64,000 bases of DNA from Pseudomonas sp. 8Z (GTDB lineage Bacteria; Pseudomonadota; Gammaproteobacteria; Pseudomonadales; Pseudomonadaceae). Made by a program: the position numbers and the translations under genes. Below are positions 44,401 through 55,252 of the stretch, one piece after another (position 1 is the stretch's first letter; each line of letters begins with the position of its first letter). The stretch covers positions 685,206 through 749,205 of the forward strand of contig NZ_LR733825.1 of NCBI RefSeq assembly GCF_902506535.1. Reading direction: 5' to 3'. Under the pieces are notes generated by a model. The model did no database searches and was not told where the DNA came from. It saw nothing but the letters and a program-made list of their open reading frames with translations.

Positions 44401-44538
44401 GGTGATGGTGGGAAAGTCCATCTGCGGCAACGGCGCCACCGGCAACAGGCCGAAGCTGACCCCACCGAGGAGCATGATCGCCAGGCTCAACAGCAGCGTT
44501 GCCACCGGTCGGCGGATAAAGGGCGCGGACAGGTTCAT
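41434..44538 (-). CDS. muxC: RND efflux pump inner-membrane subunit MuxC (MdtC-like)
   Basis: This is a resistance-nodulation-division proton antiporter of 1034 residues. It has 12 membrane helices and two large periplasmic loops after helices 1 and 7. The N-terminus NLSAPFIRRPVATLLLSLAIMLLGG and the helix-4 proton-relay pair in GLVVDDAIVVLENI are visible. In MdtBC/MuxBC systems two different RND subunits form one heterotrimeric pump, which fits the adjacent muxB. It starts 118 bases after muxB across a REP pair and overlaps opmB. Confidence 0.92.
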   Translation of the reverse strand: MNLSAPFIRRPVATLLLSLAIMLLGGVSFGLLPVAPLPQMDFPTITVQASLPGASPQIMAATVATPLERSLGAISGVSQMNSRSSQGSTRIMIQFDLDKDINTAAREVQAAINAARDLLPSGMRSMPSYRKINPSQAPIMVLSLTSPTLNKGQLYDVASTILAQKLAQVGGVGEVQVGGSSLPAVRVALEPRLLDHYGIALDDVREAITQSNALRPKGAVEDAQRHWQVQASDQLAKAADYVPMIIRYQDGAAVRLGDVATVTDGVEDRYNSGFYNDKESVLLVINRQSGANILQTIDDIRAELPALREVIPASVELEVAMDRSPVIRATLHEAEQTLLIAVALVILVVLAFLGRWRAALIPALAVPVSLIGSFAAMYLLDFSLNNLSLMALIIATGLVVDDAIVVLENIARHIHNGETPMAAAFKGTREVGFTLLSMNLSLVAVFVSILFMGGIVERLFREFSLTLAVSIVISLLVSLTLTPMLCARWLRAEDEAGSNAWQRWGERVQERVLSFYGRTLDWALRHSLLMLLSLLATIALNVYLFVSVPKTFMPQQDTGQLIGFIRGDDGLSFQVMQPKMEAFRKAVLADPMVQSVAGFIGGSSGINNAFMIVRLKPIAERELSAQEVINRLRKEVPKVPGGRMFLMPDQDLQFGGREGRSSENEYLLLSDDLDALRQWLPRVREALRALPELTDIDAKENEGAQQIRLVVNRETAQRLGVDMSMITAVLNNAFSQRQVSTIYEALNQYNVVMEINPQYAQYPEALNQIQVVTADGARVPLSTFAHWERSLEEDRVQHQGQFAAESIGFSLAEDVSLDQASLAIDRAVARLNLPTQVQGMMGGTSAAFQQTQDNQPLMILLALVVVYIVLGVLYESYVHPLTILSTLPSAGVGALLALELVGMEFSLISLLGLFLLIGIVKKNAILMVDLALQLERGERLSPQESIRQACLLRFRPILMTTLAAILGALPLMLGSAEGSEMRQPLGVTIVGGLLLSQLLTLYTTPVIYLYFDRLRHRVNRWRGVRSDASLENPL

Positions 44539-44568
44539 GCGCGCTTTGCCTCAAGGCTTCGCCCACCC

Positions 44569-44648
44569 TGTAGGAGCGGCTGGGCGGCATTCCGCTTCAG
44601 CCGCGATACCCCTGCAGCGACCTGTTCGCGACTGAAGCCGCTCCTACG
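44569..44648. repeat. Inverted REP pair between muxB and muxC
   Basis: GTAGGAGCGGCT (44570-44581) and AGCCGCTCCTAC (44636-44647) are perfect 12-bp arms. Inside them are CTTCAGCCGCGA and TCGCGACTGAAG. This is a classical Pseudomonas REPIN shape. It occupies most of the intercistronic gap of the operon. Confidence 0.85.
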
Positions 44649-44656
44649 ACGGGGGG

Positions 44657-47600
44657 TCATACCGCGACTCCGGCGGCACTGCGCCCGCTGATACGGCGCG
44701 ACAGGCGATCGAAGTACAGGTAAATCACCGGCGTGGTGAACAGCGTCAGCACCTGGCTGACCAGCAGGCCGCCAACCATCACCAGCCCCAACGGCTGGCG
44801 CAGCTCGGCACCGGAGCCAGAGGCGAGCATCAAGGGTACGGCGCCGAACAGCGCGGCCAGGGTGGTCATCAGGATCGGTCGAAAACGCAGCAGCGCCGCC
44901 TGGTAGATCGCCGCCTCGGGCGTCATACCCTGATTGCGCTCAGCCTCCAGGGCGAAGTCGATCATCATGATGGCGTTTTTCTTGACGATGCCGATGAGCA
45001 GGATGATGCCGATAATGGCGATCAGGCCCAGATCATTGCCAGTCAGCAGCAGCGCCAGCAAGGCGCCGACACCCGCCGAAGGCAGCGTGGAGAGGATGGT
45101 CACCGGGTGGATGTAGCTCTCGTAAAGCACGCCGAGCACGATGTACATGGTGACGATGGCTGCCAGAATCAGTAGCAGCGTGGACGACAACGAGGCGCGA
45201 AACGCCTCGGCAGCGCCCTGGAACTCGCTGCTGATAGCAGCGGGCAGGCCGATATCCTGCTGCACCTGTTCGATCACCGCCACCGCCTCGCCCAGCGACA
45301 CACCGGGCGCCAGGTTGAACGACAGGGTTACCGCCGGGAACTGACCGATATGGTTGACCAAGAGGCTGGCCGGGCGCTCATCGATACGCGCCAGCGAAGA
45401 TAGCTGTACCTGCTGACCATCAGCGGTAGCGACATGGATCTGGCGCAGCGCCGCTGGGCCGATGCGCCCACCGTCGCGACTCTCCAGCACCACACGGTAC
45501 TGGCTGGACTGGGTGTAGATGGTGCTGATCTGGCGTTGGCCGAAGGCGTCATAGAGCGCGTCATCGATATCGCCGACGTTGATGCCCAGGCGTGCAGCGG
45601 CATCACGGTCGATGTTCAGGTACACCTGCAGACCACGGTTTTGCAGATCGCTGGCCACATCGGTGAGCTGCGGCTGCTGGCGCAGCGCCTCGACCAGGCG
45701 TGGCGTCCAGGTGTCCAGCAAAGCGCCATCTGGCGACTCCAGGCTGAACTGGAACTGGGTGCGGCTGATGCGATCCTCGATGGTCAAATCCTGCACCGGC
45801 TGCATGAACAGCTCGATACCCGGCACCTTGGCCAATTCGGGACGCAGGCGCTCGATCACTTCACTGGCGGTGACGTCACGCTCGGCATGGGGCTTGAGGT
45901 TGATCAGCAGGCGCCCGCTGTTGAGCGTCGGGTTGTCACCATCGACGCCGATGTAGGAAGACAGGCTGGCCACTGCCGGATCACGCAGGATCACCTCGCT
46001 CAGACGCTGCTGCCGCTCGCTCATGGCGCTGAAGGAAATCGACTGCGGCGCCTCGGAAATACCCTGGATCACCCCAGTGTCCTGCACCGGGAAGAAGCCC
46101 TTGGGCACGGCCAGGTACAGCACCACGGTCAGCCCCATGGTGGCCACGGCCACCAGCAGCGTCAGCGGTTGATGCCTGAGCACCCACTGCAGGCCAACGC
46201 CGTAGCGCTCGATCATGCCGTCGATGAAGCGCCCGGCCGCCTGATGAAAACGCCCCTCCTCATCGGGCCGTTCGACCTTGAGCAGGCGCGCGCACATCAT
46301 CGGCGTCAGGCTCAGCGACACCACCAGGGAAATCAGGATGGCCACCGCCAGGGTGATGGCGAACTCGCGGAACAATCGCCCGACCACATCGGCCATGAAC
46401 AGCAGCGGAATCAGCACGGCGATCAGTGACAGGGTCAGCGACACCAGGGTGAAGCCGATCTGCTTGGCGCCCTTGAGCGCGGCATTGAGCGGCGTCTCGC
46501 CCTCCTCCAGGTGACGGGCGATGTTCTCCAACATGACGATGGCATCGTCGACCACGAAGCCGGTGGCAATGGTCAGCGCCATCAGCGTCAGGTTGTTGAT
46601 GGTAAAACCGGCCAGGTACATCACGGCGAAGGTGCCGATCAGCGACAACGGCACCACGATCGACGGAATCAGCGTGGCCGACAATTTACGCAGGAACAGG
46701 AACGTCACCATCACCACCAGGACGATGGCCAGCAACAGCTCGTGCTGCACGTCGCGCACGGCAGCGCGGATGGTCTGGGTGCGGTCGGTGAGCACCTGCA
46801 CCTCGATGCTGGCGGGCAAGGTGCTGGTCAGTTGCGGAAGCAGCGTTTGAATGCGGTCGACCACCTCGATGACGTTGGCCCCCGGCTGACGCTGCACATT
46901 GATCAGCACCGCCTGGTTGCGGTCGGCCCAGGCCGCCAGACGCTCGTTCTCGGCGCCATCCTCGATCTGCGCGACGTCCTTCAGGCGCAGCGCCGCGCCG
47001 TTCTGGTAGGTGAGGATCAAGTCGCGGTATTCGTCCACCGACTTGAGCTGGTCATTGGCATCGAGTTGCGAAACACGGGTCGGGCCGTCGAAGTTGCCCT
47101 TGGGTTGGTTGACGTTGCTGCTGGTGATCAGGCTGCGTACGTCGGCCAGGCTCAGGTCGTAGGCGGCCAGCGCCTCTGGGTTGACGCGTATCCGCACCGC
47201 CGGACGCTGCCCGCCAGCCAGGGTGACCAGACCAACGCCACTGGTTTGCGCGAGTTTTTGCGCCAGGCGGGTATCGACCAGGTCGTTGACCTCGGGCAGC
47301 GGCAAGGCCTTGGACGTCACCGCCAGGGTCAGCACCGGCGTATCGGCCGGGTTGACCTTGTTGTAGACCGGTGGTGCCGGCAAATCATTGGGCAGCAGAT
47401 TGCTCGCGGCATTGATCGCCGCTTGTACTTCCTGCTCGGCTACCGCAAGGGAAACATCCAGATTGAAGCGCAAGGTGATGACCGAAGCGCCGCCAGAGCT
47501 GGTAGAGGACATCTGCTTGAGCCCGGCCATCTGGCCGAACTGACGTTCCAGCGGTGCGGTCACGGCGCTGGTCATCACATCCGGGCTGGCACCGGGATAG

Positions 47601-47749
47601 AGCGTCAGCACGCGGATGGTGGGGTAATCCACCTCCGGCAACGCCGATACCGGCAGCAGGCGATAGGCGATCAAGCCGCCGAGAAAAATCGCCACCATCA
47701 ACAGCGTGGTCGCGACCGGTCTCAGGATAAAGGGGCGGGAGATATTCAT
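44657..47749 (-). CDS. muxB: RND efflux pump inner-membrane subunit MuxB (MdtB-like)
   Basis: This is the first of two RND subunits of the pump, with 1030 residues and the same 12-helix layout. The N-terminus [24 protein letters not shown] and the proton-relay helix [21 protein letters not shown] are visible. It shares clear similarity with MuxC, as expected from an old duplication. Its start overlaps the muxA stop by 4 bases. MuxABC-OpmB of P. aeruginosa exports novobiocin, macrolides and other drugs; the substrates here are inferred from that. Confidence 0.92.
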   Translation of the reverse strand: MNISRPFILRPVATTLLMVAIFLGGLIAYRLLPVSALPEVDYPTIRVLTLYPGASPDVMTSAVTAPLERQFGQMAGLKQMSSTSSGGASVITLRFNLDVSLAVAEQEVQAAINAASNLLPNDLPAPPVYNKVNPADTPVLTLAVTSKALPLPEVNDLVDTRLAQKLAQTSGVGLVTLAGGQRPAVRIRVNPEALAAYDLSLADVRSLITSSNVNQPKGNFDGPTRVSQLDANDQLKSVDEYRDLILTYQNGAALRLKDVAQIEDGAENERLAAWADRNQAVLINVQRQPGANVIEVVDRIQTLLPQLTSTLPASIEVQVLTDRTQTIRAAVRDVQHELLLAIVLVVMVTFLFLRKLSATLIPSIVVPLSLIGTFAVMYLAGFTINNLTLMALTIATGFVVDDAIVMLENIARHLEEGETPLNAALKGAKQIGFTLVSLTLSLIAVLIPLLFMADVVGRLFREFAITLAVAILISLVVSLSLTPMMCARLLKVERPDEEGRFHQAAGRFIDGMIERYGVGLQWVLRHQPLTLLVAVATMGLTVVLYLAVPKGFFPVQDTGVIQGISEAPQSISFSAMSERQQRLSEVILRDPAVASLSSYIGVDGDNPTLNSGRLLINLKPHAERDVTASEVIERLRPELAKVPGIELFMQPVQDLTIEDRISRTQFQFSLESPDGALLDTWTPRLVEALRQQPQLTDVASDLQNRGLQVYLNIDRDAAARLGINVGDIDDALYDAFGQRQISTIYTQSSQYRVVLESRDGGRIGPAALRQIHVATADGQQVQLSSLARIDERPASLLVNHIGQFPAVTLSFNLAPGVSLGEAVAVIEQVQQDIGLPAAISSEFQGAAEAFRASLSSTLLLILAAIVTMYIVLGVLYESYIHPVTILSTLPSAGVGALLALLLTGNDLGLIAIIGIILLIGIVKKNAIMMIDFALEAERNQGMTPEAAIYQAALLRFRPILMTTLAALFGAVPLMLASGSGAELRQPLGLVMVGGLLVSQVLTLFTTPVIYLYFDRLSRRISGRSAAGVAV

Positions 47750-48996
47750 GCGTCGTTGCGCAGCGGACGGTGCTGAGCATTAGTGTTCGCGTCGGACGGC
47801 GCCGAGCTGTCTTCGTCAGCCGGTAAGGTGCTGCGCTCGATCACCTGCACCTTGCCGCCGTCGCGCAAGCGGTCTGTGCCCTCCAGCACCACCCGTTCAC
47901 CCGGCTCGACGCCACTGCCGACCAGACTACGCTCGGCATCGCTGGCGACAATGCTCAGCGGCCTGATGCTCACGGTGTTCTGGGTATCGACCACGTAGAC
48001 GAACGTGCCCTGATTGCCGAACTGCACCGCAGCCGACGGCACGATGGTCGCGTCTGCCCGGTTATCCACGCGCAGGCGCACGTTGACGAACTGGTTGGGG
48101 AAGAGCATCTGCTCGGCGTTGTCGAAGCGCGCCTTGAGTCTCACCGTGCCGGTGGTGGTGTCGATCTGGTTGTCCAGGCTTTCCAGCGTACCGGTGGCCA
48201 GCTTGAGGATTTCCCCACGGTCCCAGGCCTCTACGGCCAGGCTGGCGCCCGTACGGCGGCGTTGCAACACCGCAGGCAGGTCGCCTTCGGCAATGGTGAA
48301 AATCACCGAAATCGGATCGGCCTGGGTAATCACCACCAGCGGCGTGGTATCGCCGCTGCTGACCAGGTTACCGACATCCAACTGACGCAAGCCAAGCCGC
48401 CCGGCGATAGGTGCGCGAATCTGGGTGAAATCGAGATTCAGCTTGGCCGTGGCGACATCGGCCTGGTTGCGCTGCAGACTGCCACGGTACTGATTGACCA
48501 GCGCCTGCTGGGTATCGAGGGTTTGCTTGGCGATGCTGTCCTGGGCGTATAGCCCTTTGTAACGGGCCAGATCCAGCTCGGCATTCTGCAACTGCGCCTG
48601 GTTTTCCTGCAGCGCGCCCTGAGCCTGCTGCAAGGCCACTTGATACGGGCGTGGGTCGATTACCGCGAGCAAATCACCGGCCTTGACCTGCTGCCCCTCT
48701 TGGAACAACACCTTGACCAACTCGCCATCGACCCGCGAGCGCACGTTGACCGTGTTGTAAGCCGTCACCGTACCCAACGCCTTGAGCGTGATGGCGAAGT
48801 CACCCTGCTCCACCGTGGCCAAACGCACCGGCACCGGCCCCATGTCGCCAAAAGGGCCACGCCCCATCTGCTGCGACGTCGCTGCGCTCGGCCAGAACCA
48901 CCAGAGCAACAACGCCAGCACGGCGAGCAAGACAAGGCCAATCAGCCACTGACGGGGAAGGCTGCGCGAAAATGAAGAAGAACGGATATCGGGCAT
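47746..48996 (-). CDS. muxA: RND efflux periplasmic adaptor MuxA (MdtA-like)
   Basis: This membrane-fusion protein links the RND pump to the outer-membrane channel. It has 416 residues. A membrane anchor lies near residues 15-34 ([19 protein letters not shown]). The barrel-sandwich half-motifs are [37 protein letters not shown] and [23 protein letters not shown], with a coiled-coil hairpin between them (about 95-165). I chose the ATG at 48996, giving MPDIRSSSF; a GTG 14 codons earlier is possible. It is the first gene of the operon. No dedicated regulator is adjacent. Confidence 0.9.
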   Translation of the reverse strand: MPDIRSSSFSRSLPRQWLIGLVLLAVLALLLWWFWPSAATSQQMGRGPFGDMGPVPVRLATVEQGDFAITLKALGTVTAYNTVNVRSRVDGELVKVLFQEGQQVKAGDLLAVIDPRPYQVALQQAQGALQENQAQLQNAELDLARYKGLYAQDSIAKQTLDTQQALVNQYRGSLQRNQADVATAKLNLDFTQIRAPIAGRLGLRQLDVGNLVSSGDTTPLVVITQADPISVIFTIAEGDLPAVLQRRRTGASLAVEAWDRGEILKLATGTLESLDNQIDTTTGTVRLKARFDNAEQMLFPNQFVNVRLRVDNRADATIVPSAAVQFGNQGTFVYVVDTQNTVSIRPLSIVASDAERSLVGSGVEPGERVVLEGTDRLRDGGKVQVIERSTLPADEDSSAPSDANTNAQHRPLRNDA

Positions 48997-49112
48997 GGTC
49001 ACAGGGTCGATACAGGCGGAAGTCGCAACGATAAGCACAGCGCCAAGGCAAGCAAAGCCTATTTACCCGCTTTTTACGCAGCGCTTACGTTACTAACTGT
49101 TTGAGGTACAAA

Positions 49113-49140
49113 CGAAAACGGCCTGCAAGGCAGGCCGTTT
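49113..49140 (-). terminator. Rho-independent terminator of tpx
   Basis: The stem AAACGGCCTG / CAGGCCGTTT with a 5-base loop runs into TTCGTTTG on the minus strand, 17 bases after the tpx stop. Confidence 0.85.
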
Positions 49141-49157
49141 CCGAGGTTTGGCGAGGC

Positions 49158-49658
49158 TTACTTCAGGGCAGCCAGAGCGGGCGCGTAATCCGGCTCGTTG
49201 GCGATCTCAGCCACCAGTTCGCTGTGCAGCACGTTGTCTTGCTCATCGAGCACCACCACAGCACGCGCGGCCAGGCCGGTCAGCGGGCCGCTGGCGATGG
49301 CCACACCGTAGTCCTTGAGGAACTCGGCACCACGCAGGGTGGACAGGTTAACTACGCTGTCCAGGCCTTCGGCACCGCAGAAGCGCGCCTGAGCGAACGG
49401 CAGGTCGGCAGAGATGCACAGCACGACAGTGTTGGCCAGTTGGCTGGCTTCAGCATTGAACTTGCGCACGGAAGTGGCGCAGGTCGGAGTGTCCACGCTC
49501 GGGAAGATGTTCAACACCTTGCGCTTGCCCGCCAGGCTAGCCAGGGTGACATCGCTCAGGTCGCCGCCAACCAGGCTGAACGCCGGGGCTTGTTGGCCTG
49601 CCTGCGGCAGTTGGCCTTCGACTTGAACGGGGTTGCCTTTGAGGGTGACTTGCGCCAT
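49158..49658 (-). CDS. tpx: Thiol peroxidase
   Basis: Tpx is a thioredoxin-dependent peroxiredoxin that reduces H2O2 and alkyl hydroperoxides. The protein has 166 residues. The peroxidatic Cys60 is in [15 protein letters not shown], and the resolving Cys94 is in ARFCGAEGL, the spacing typical of atypical 2-Cys Tpx. The start [15 protein letters not shown] is the family N-terminus; an in-frame ATG 26 codons upstream adds unrelated sequence. It lies downstream of tamB on the same strand, with about 140 bases between, and has its own terminator. Confidence 0.96.
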   Translation of the reverse strand: MAQVTLKGNPVQVEGQLPQAGQQAPAFSLVGGDLSDVTLASLAGKRKVLNIFPSVDTPTCATSVRKFNAEASQLANTVVLCISADLPFAQARFCGAEGLDSVVNLSTLRGAEFLKDYGVAIASGPLTGLAARAVVVLDEQDNVLHSELVAEIANEPDYAPALAALK

Positions 49659-49800
49659 GGAGACTTTTCCTTTTGCTGGAGGGGTGTTGAAGGGCCGTGC
49701 TGCATGGCCGTCTTGCGGCGGACAATAGCAGGTCACGACCCGGTAGTCGCGCCAGCCTAGCGCAGAAGCGCGACCGATACACCGTAGGCCGTGTAGGGAT

Positions 49801-52800
49801 TTAGAAATCGCGCCTGTAGAACAGATCCAGCGAGCTGGCCAAACCGCTGGCGGCCTCCAGGTAGAGCTTGCGCGTCAGCGCGTAGCGCAGCGCGATGGTA
49901 TTGGCCGGCTCGAATACGCCCACGCCATAGCGCAAGCTGAGGCGGTCGGTGATGTTGCCGCTGGCCACCACGCTGGTGCTGGCGCCGCTGCCCTCGGTGT
50001 CGAGCTGAAAATCCTGAATGCCGAGGTTGCTGGCCAGGCTGGAGGTCAGCGATGAGCTTCCGGCCAGGCCCAGCGCCAACGCAGCTTGCCCCAGCATATT
50101 GTTGTCGCCGCTGCTCTGCCCCATGGGCCGCCCCAGCACCAGGTAGGACAGCGCCTGCTCCTGGCCCATGGCGGGTTCGGAAAAGATCGTGGTACTGGGC
50201 TGCTCGGCATTACCGGCAAGGCGCAAACCGGCCACGACGTTGTCGACCCGGCGAATAGCCTCGACATCGAGGAACGGCTGATCGATTGGCCCGGCAAACA
50301 ACAGACGCGCGCGACGAATGTTCAGGCGTTGGCCGTAGGCACGGTAACGGCCATTGACCAGCTCCAGCTCGCCGCGCGTATCGAGGTCATCGGCGATATG
50401 CACACGCCCACGTAGATCGGCATTGAGACCGAAGCCGTTGAAAGTCAGTTTGTCCTGGCCGACCTCGACATCCACATCCATGGCGATACCCAACGCAGGC
50501 TCAGCGCTGCTCGGCGCCTGGCCAAGTACCTGAGCATCGCTGGAAACCCTGACCGTCGAGGCTGGCAGCTCGCGTACGCGAATGTCACCACGTGGAACGC
50601 CGACCTTGCCGCTGACGGCCAGATGCTGTTGGCGCAACTGCAGGCGCAAATCCGGCTCCACCTCCATTTTCGCGTAGGGCTCCACGGTCAGAGGCAAGCG
50701 CTGGCCGTGCAGCGCCAGATCAGCACTCACGCCATCTTGCCAGCTCACGTCGCCCTGCACATTGCCACGCCCAGCCTCGCCACTGCGCCAGGTGCCATCG
50801 AGCTGCATACGCTCACCGGCAATCAGCGCCTGCACTTGTAGATCCTCCAGGCTGACCGGCAACTCGCTGCCGGACATCTCGCCATTTTCCAGGCGCAGTT
50901 GACCATTGATCTGCGGTGCCAGCAGGTGCCCGCCAAGCTTGCCGCTGCCCAATAAGCGGCCTTGCAGGCGCTCGGCCATGGGCACGAAGGGGCGCAACAC
51001 GGCCAGATCGAAACCGCTGAGATGAAACTCGCCCGTCAGCGATTTGCTCGCCGGACGTGGATCGATACGGGCATCGAGCGCCAGCTCACCGAGGCTCGCG
51101 CTGCGCAGATTTAGCCGGGTATCGACATGCTGAGGTTGCAGCAGCGCCTCAAGGCTCAGCGCCTCGTAGGGGAAGTCCAGCCACTCGTCGCGCTCCACCT
51201 GACGAATCCGCAAGGTGCCGACTCCGGCGTCGAGGCGAATGCGCCCGTTCGGGCCGCTGTCGGGCAATTCAACCTTGAGTTGGCCATTGAGCTGCCCTTG
51301 CCAGGCAAAATCCTCCGGCAGCCACGGCTGCAGGCTGGCCAGCGGGAAGTTCCCCAGCGTCCAGTCCAGACTCGGCTGCGGCGCCAGGCGCTGCTCGCCA
51401 CCACACAGGCTGGCGACACCGGCGCGCCAGCAATGCGCGCCCAGGGTCAGGCGCCCGCTAGCCAGGCGTTCCAGGCTGGCCGACTGTTGCAGTTGCCAGT
51501 CCTGCCCGCCGCTGCGCAGCCACCCGCTGGCGATACGTCCGCGCCAGGCGCCCTGCTCGCTCAAGCTGCCGTCGGCAGCCAGTTGCAGATGCATGCGCGG
51601 CCCTTGCAGGTCGAGTTGCAGAGACTGGCGCTGTAGATCGCCCTGCCCCTGGCCCTCAAGACGCCCGAGCAAGGTGTCACCCAGGCGGATGCCGCGCAGG
51701 TTGAAGGCCACTTGCGCGTGCTGGCGAGCATCCAAGTTGGCCTGTAGTTGCAGACGGCGCAGGCTGGGATCGCCCAAGGCCAGGCGTTCGCCTGTCAGTT
51801 GCACCTGGCCCTGTGGCGCCTGCAGTGTGCCGCCCAGGCTCAATTGCCCCTGCAGTTGCCCTTGCAGGCCCGGCCACACTTGCCCCAGGCGCGGCAAGGC
51901 CAGCTCAAGCTGCCCCTGCAGACGCTGATCCACTTCCCCCTGGCCACTGATACGGTTGTCACCCAGGCACAGCAAAAGGCGTTGCAGTTGCCACTGCTGC
52001 TCGGCGCCAGCACCTTTGAGCAGCAACTGCGCAGGCTGGCCACGCAGGCGGCCATTCAGGTCAACGTCGGCCTGCGCGCGCAGTTTGCCTGCCGCGAAAT
52101 GTCCCGAGGTGTTGAGCGGGCCTGCCAGATTGCCCGGCATCTGCGCCAGCCAGTAACCGGGGTCCAGCTCACTCAGTTGCAGCATCGCCGACCAATCGAT
52201 GCCCTGGGCAAAACCCAGTTTGACCACCCCCTCGGCGCGGCCCTGACCGGCTACGAGCTGCAACTGTGGCAGCGCCACCTGTTGCAGATCGCCGCTAAAT
52301 GGCGCACTCAGGCTGAAGGCACCGGCCGGGCCCCGCAACTGCGCGGAGAAATTACCCAGGTAATTACCCGCGCTGTAACTCAACTCGGCCTGCGCCTGCT
52401 GCAGGCTCACCGGCAACGGCTCGTCCCGCGGATACAGGCGCTGCCAGGGCAAGTCCTGCCAGGCCAGCGTAGCGTCGACGGCAAACGCCTGCTGCCAGTC
52501 CAATTTGCCCTGCACCTGCAGATACTGCTGTTCATCGGCCTGGACGCGCAGCGTCTCGATATCCGCGCCCTGTGCGTTGACACGCCCCGTCAACCGCACG
52601 CTCATGGGCGCCTGTTCGGCGGGCAAGCTGGCGCTGCCCTCGACCGTGTAACCGGCGGCAAGATCACCCTGAACGCGCAGATCCAGCGCCTGCAGTTGCA
52701 ACCCAGATGGCAAATCGGCGCTGGCACTGAAAGCCTCGCTGCTCAGGTGCAATTGGGCCGGTAGATGCTCAGCCAGCGCCTGCACCTGACCGACCAGGCT

Positions 52801-53481
52801 CGCCTTGAGATAGCCGCTACTGTCGGCTCGCACCTTCAGGCTGCGCTGCAGCTCGCCTTCGACCTGCAACGCCAGGGCCCAGGGCTGGCCATCGACAGCG
52901 GGTAACTGGGCGCGCCCGCTCAGCGTCAGCGGCCAGCCGGCACTGGGGGCCAGCTCACCGCTGAGTTCCAGGCTGAAGTCATCGCGCTGCGCGGTCAGGC
53001 GCTGCAGGTGCACACCACCTTCGTCCCAATTGGCGACCAGGCTTAGATCGCTGAGCGGCGCCTGCCCGGCCAGTCGCAGTTCCGCGAGGCGGATATCCCC
53101 CAGTTGCACGCGCAGCGGCAGGGCAATATCCGGCAAATGCACAGCGCCGTTGTCAGCCGACGCGGCAGTCGGCCAATCCACCGAGGCTCGCGCCACATGC
53201 AGACGGTCTAGGCACAGGGTCAGGCGCAGCAGGCACAGCGGCGACCAAGCCATGTCCAGATCGTGCAGTTCAAGCCGTATTCCGTCCTGTTGCCAGAGCA
53301 GTTCATCGGCCTGCCAGGTGCCGCCCAGGCGCCCGTCGAAACCTTGCACCTGAAGCCCAGGCACGTGCGCCAGCAACCAGCGACTGCCAGCCGCGCTGCC
53401 GAGCAATGCTCCAAGCGCCACAGCCAACACCAGCAGCACGGCCAACAGGCCGCCGAGCGAGTATTTCAACCAGCGCTTCAC
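49801..53481 (-). CDS. tamB: Translocation and assembly module subunit TamB
   Basis: TamB is a large periplasm-spanning protein anchored in the inner membrane. It works with TamA in outer-membrane protein assembly and is implicated in phospholipid transport. The protein has 1226 residues. One N-terminal helix (about 8-29) is followed by a very long beta-rich taco-like region. The conserved C-terminal TamB/DUF490 domain includes [26 protein letters not shown] and YLVLGRP. It ends [23 protein letters not shown], typical of outer-membrane partners. The start overlaps the tamA stop by 4 bases. Confidence 0.95.
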   Translation of the reverse strand: MKRWLKYSLGGLLAVLLVLAVALGALLGSAAGSRWLLAHVPGLQVQGFDGRLGGTWQADELLWQQDGIRLELHDLDMAWSPLCLLRLTLCLDRLHVARASVDWPTAASADNGAVHLPDIALPLRVQLGDIRLAELRLAGQAPLSDLSLVANWDEGGVHLQRLTAQRDDFSLELSGELAPSAGWPLTLSGRAQLPAVDGQPWALALQVEGELQRSLKVRADSSGYLKASLVGQVQALAEHLPAQLHLSSEAFSASADLPSGLQLQALDLRVQGDLAAGYTVEGSASLPAEQAPMSVRLTGRVNAQGADIETLRVQADEQQYLQVQGKLDWQQAFAVDATLAWQDLPWQRLYPRDEPLPVSLQQAQAELSYSAGNYLGNFSAQLRGPAGAFSLSAPFSGDLQQVALPQLQLVAGQGRAEGVVKLGFAQGIDWSAMLQLSELDPGYWLAQMPGNLAGPLNTSGHFAAGKLRAQADVDLNGRLRGQPAQLLLKGAGAEQQWQLQRLLLCLGDNRISGQGEVDQRLQGQLELALPRLGQVWPGLQGQLQGQLSLGGTLQAPQGQVQLTGERLALGDPSLRRLQLQANLDARQHAQVAFNLRGIRLGDTLLGRLEGQGQGDLQRQSLQLDLQGPRMHLQLAADGSLSEQGAWRGRIASGWLRSGGQDWQLQQSASLERLASGRLTLGAHCWRAGVASLCGGEQRLAPQPSLDWTLGNFPLASLQPWLPEDFAWQGQLNGQLKVELPDSGPNGRIRLDAGVGTLRIRQVERDEWLDFPYEALSLEALLQPQHVDTRLNLRSASLGELALDARIDPRPASKSLTGEFHLSGFDLAVLRPFVPMAERLQGRLLGSGKLGGHLLAPQINGQLRLENGEMSGSELPVSLEDLQVQALIAGERMQLDGTWRSGEAGRGNVQGDVSWQDGVSADLALHGQRLPLTVEPYAKMEVEPDLRLQLRQQHLAVSGKVGVPRGDIRVRELPASTVRVSSDAQVLGQAPSSAEPALGIAMDVDVEVGQDKLTFNGFGLNADLRGRVHIADDLDTRGELELVNGRYRAYGQRLNIRRARLLFAGPIDQPFLDVEAIRRVDNVVAGLRLAGNAEQPSTTIFSEPAMGQEQALSYLVLGRPMGQSSGDNNMLGQAALALGLAGSSSLTSSLASNLGIQDFQLDTEGSGASTSVVASGNITDRLSLRYGVGVFEPANTIALRYALTRKLYLEAASGLASSLDLFYRRDF

Positions 53482-55205
53482 AGCTCCGGCCCCATGGAGA
53501 AATGCAGACGAATGCCGCCGTCATCATCCAACGCGTGAGCCAGATCCAGGCGCAGCGGGCCGACGGGCGAGACCCAACGGATGCCGAAGCCGACACCCGT
53601 TTTCAGCGTGGGAAATTCCAGCGAATTGAAGGCATTGCCCTGATCGATAAAGGTCGCCAGGCGCCATTTATCGGTGAAGCTGTACTGGTATTCGGCACTG
53701 GCAGCGAACAGATAGCGGCCGCCGATCTTGTCGCCACGGTCGTTCTCCGGTGACAGGCTTTGGTAATCGTAGCCACGCACGCTCTGATCACCACCGGCAA
53801 AGAAGCGCAGTGACGGTGGCACCGCCGAGAAACCATTGGTTTCGGTGCCGCCGAACTGCACGCGAGCCAGCAAGCGGTGGTTGTCGAATACGGTGGTCAG
53901 GCCCTTGAGCATGACGTTGCCGTGCACCACATTGGCATCGGAGAACACGCCATCGGCGGCACCGGCCAGGTCGAACTGCAGGCGATAGCCCTGATTCGGG
54001 TCGAGCCGGTTATCGCTGTGTAACAGGGAATAGCTCACCCCCGGCATCAGCAACGTGCTCAGACCGGCATCGTCGCCCAAACGATATTCCTCGCGCTGCG
54101 CCTTCACCGACAGCACCCGTTGCCAGCCGCCTGGGCGCTGGCTGTGCCATTCCGGGCCGAAGGTGAGCAGGCGGCTGAGGCTGTCGTTACTGGCCAACTC
54201 TTCGTATTGATAGCCACCGGCAATGCGCAGCTTGTCGGTCAACGGTGGATCGCCAGGTATGTCGTACCACAGGCCGACATTCTGCCGTGGCGCCGACAGC
54301 TCCATCTCCACGCCATAGCTGTGCCCCTGCGGGTTGCGCCAGTGGCGCGTCCAGCTACCGCGCAAACGCGGCCCAACATCCGTGGAAAAGCCCAGCCCCA
54401 GGCCCAAGGTGCGCGGCTCGCGGGCCTGCAAGGCGACGCTGACCGGAATGCGCAACTGCTCGGCTTGGGAGGGCATGGCATCGACCCGCACCGACTCGAA
54501 GTAGCCGCTGGACTGCAGCGCCTGGTACAGCTCGGCGATCAGCTCGGAGTCATAGGGCGTGTCGGCCTTGAACGGCACCATGCGCCGCAGCAGCTCGTCA
54601 TCGAATGGGAAGTCGCCGGTGAACGCGATATCGCCCAGGCGATAACGCGGGCCGCTCTGGTAGACCAACTCGATATCGGCGACACCCGCGGCAGGGTCGA
54701 TGGAAAGATGCTGGCGGGTGAACTTGCCATCAAAGAAACCATAGCGCGCAGCCTGGTTCTGAATCAGCCGCTTGGCATCTTCATAACGGCCATGGTGCAG
54801 CGTGGCGCCCGGTTGCAGGCGCTTGCTGGTCGGTACGCGAAACGCCGCCAGTTCACTGGCCGGGCCTTCGATACGGATGTCGACCTTGCGCAAGCGCACA
54901 CGCTCACCGGGCTCGACCTCAAGGATCAGCCGAGGTGGCTGGCCGTCTGCAACGCGGCTGCGGATACGCGCCTGGTAATACCCCAGCGCCTGCGCCGCCT
55001 GCTGTGCCTCACCCACGACAATGCGGCGAACCCGGCGCAAGGCCTGACGGTCGCGCCCCTGCAGGGTGCCGACATAACTTTCGATATTGGCCTTCAGGGC
55101 CGAATTGGCTGGCGTGATCTGTACCTCCAGCCCATCAGCGGCTATGGCTGTGGTGCTGAACAACAGGAGCAACAGAGCACGCCGAACCTGTCCATGGATG
55201 CTCAT
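53478..55205 (-). CDS. tamA: Translocation and assembly module subunit TamA
   Basis: TamA is an Omp85-family outer-membrane barrel with 575 residues. A signal peptide is visible (about 1-23, ending TTAIA). Three POTRA domains fill about residues 24-270, followed by the barrel. The Omp85 strand signature FFAGGDQSVRGYDYQSLSP carries the RGYD/RGF-type loop-6 motif, and the C-terminal strand ends [12 protein letters not shown]. The ATG at 55205 was chosen because it begins a proper signal peptide; the frame extends 16 codons further upstream. Confidence 0.95.
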   Translation of the reverse strand: MSIHGQVRRALLLLLFSTTAIAADGLEVQITPANSALKANIESYVGTLQGRDRQALRRVRRIVVGEAQQAAQALGYYQARIRSRVADGQPPRLILEVEPGERVRLRKVDIRIEGPASELAAFRVPTSKRLQPGATLHHGRYEDAKRLIQNQAARYGFFDGKFTRQHLSIDPAAGVADIELVYQSGPRYRLGDIAFTGDFPFDDELLRRMVPFKADTPYDSELIAELYQALQSSGYFESVRVDAMPSQAEQLRIPVSVALQAREPRTLGLGLGFSTDVGPRLRGSWTRHWRNPQGHSYGVEMELSAPRQNVGLWYDIPGDPPLTDKLRIAGGYQYEELASNDSLSRLLTFGPEWHSQRPGGWQRVLSVKAQREEYRLGDDAGLSTLLMPGVSYSLLHSDNRLDPNQGYRLQFDLAGAADGVFSDANVVHGNVMLKGLTTVFDNHRLLARVQFGGTETNGFSAVPPSLRFFAGGDQSVRGYDYQSLSPENDRGDKIGGRYLFAASAEYQYSFTDKWRLATFIDQGNAFNSLEFPTLKTGVGFGIRWVSPVGPLRLDLAHALDDDGGIRLHFSMGPEL

Positions 55206-55252
55206 GGCGCGCGATGCTACCACGTTGCAGCGCTGCGCCCGAGCGCACCGCA

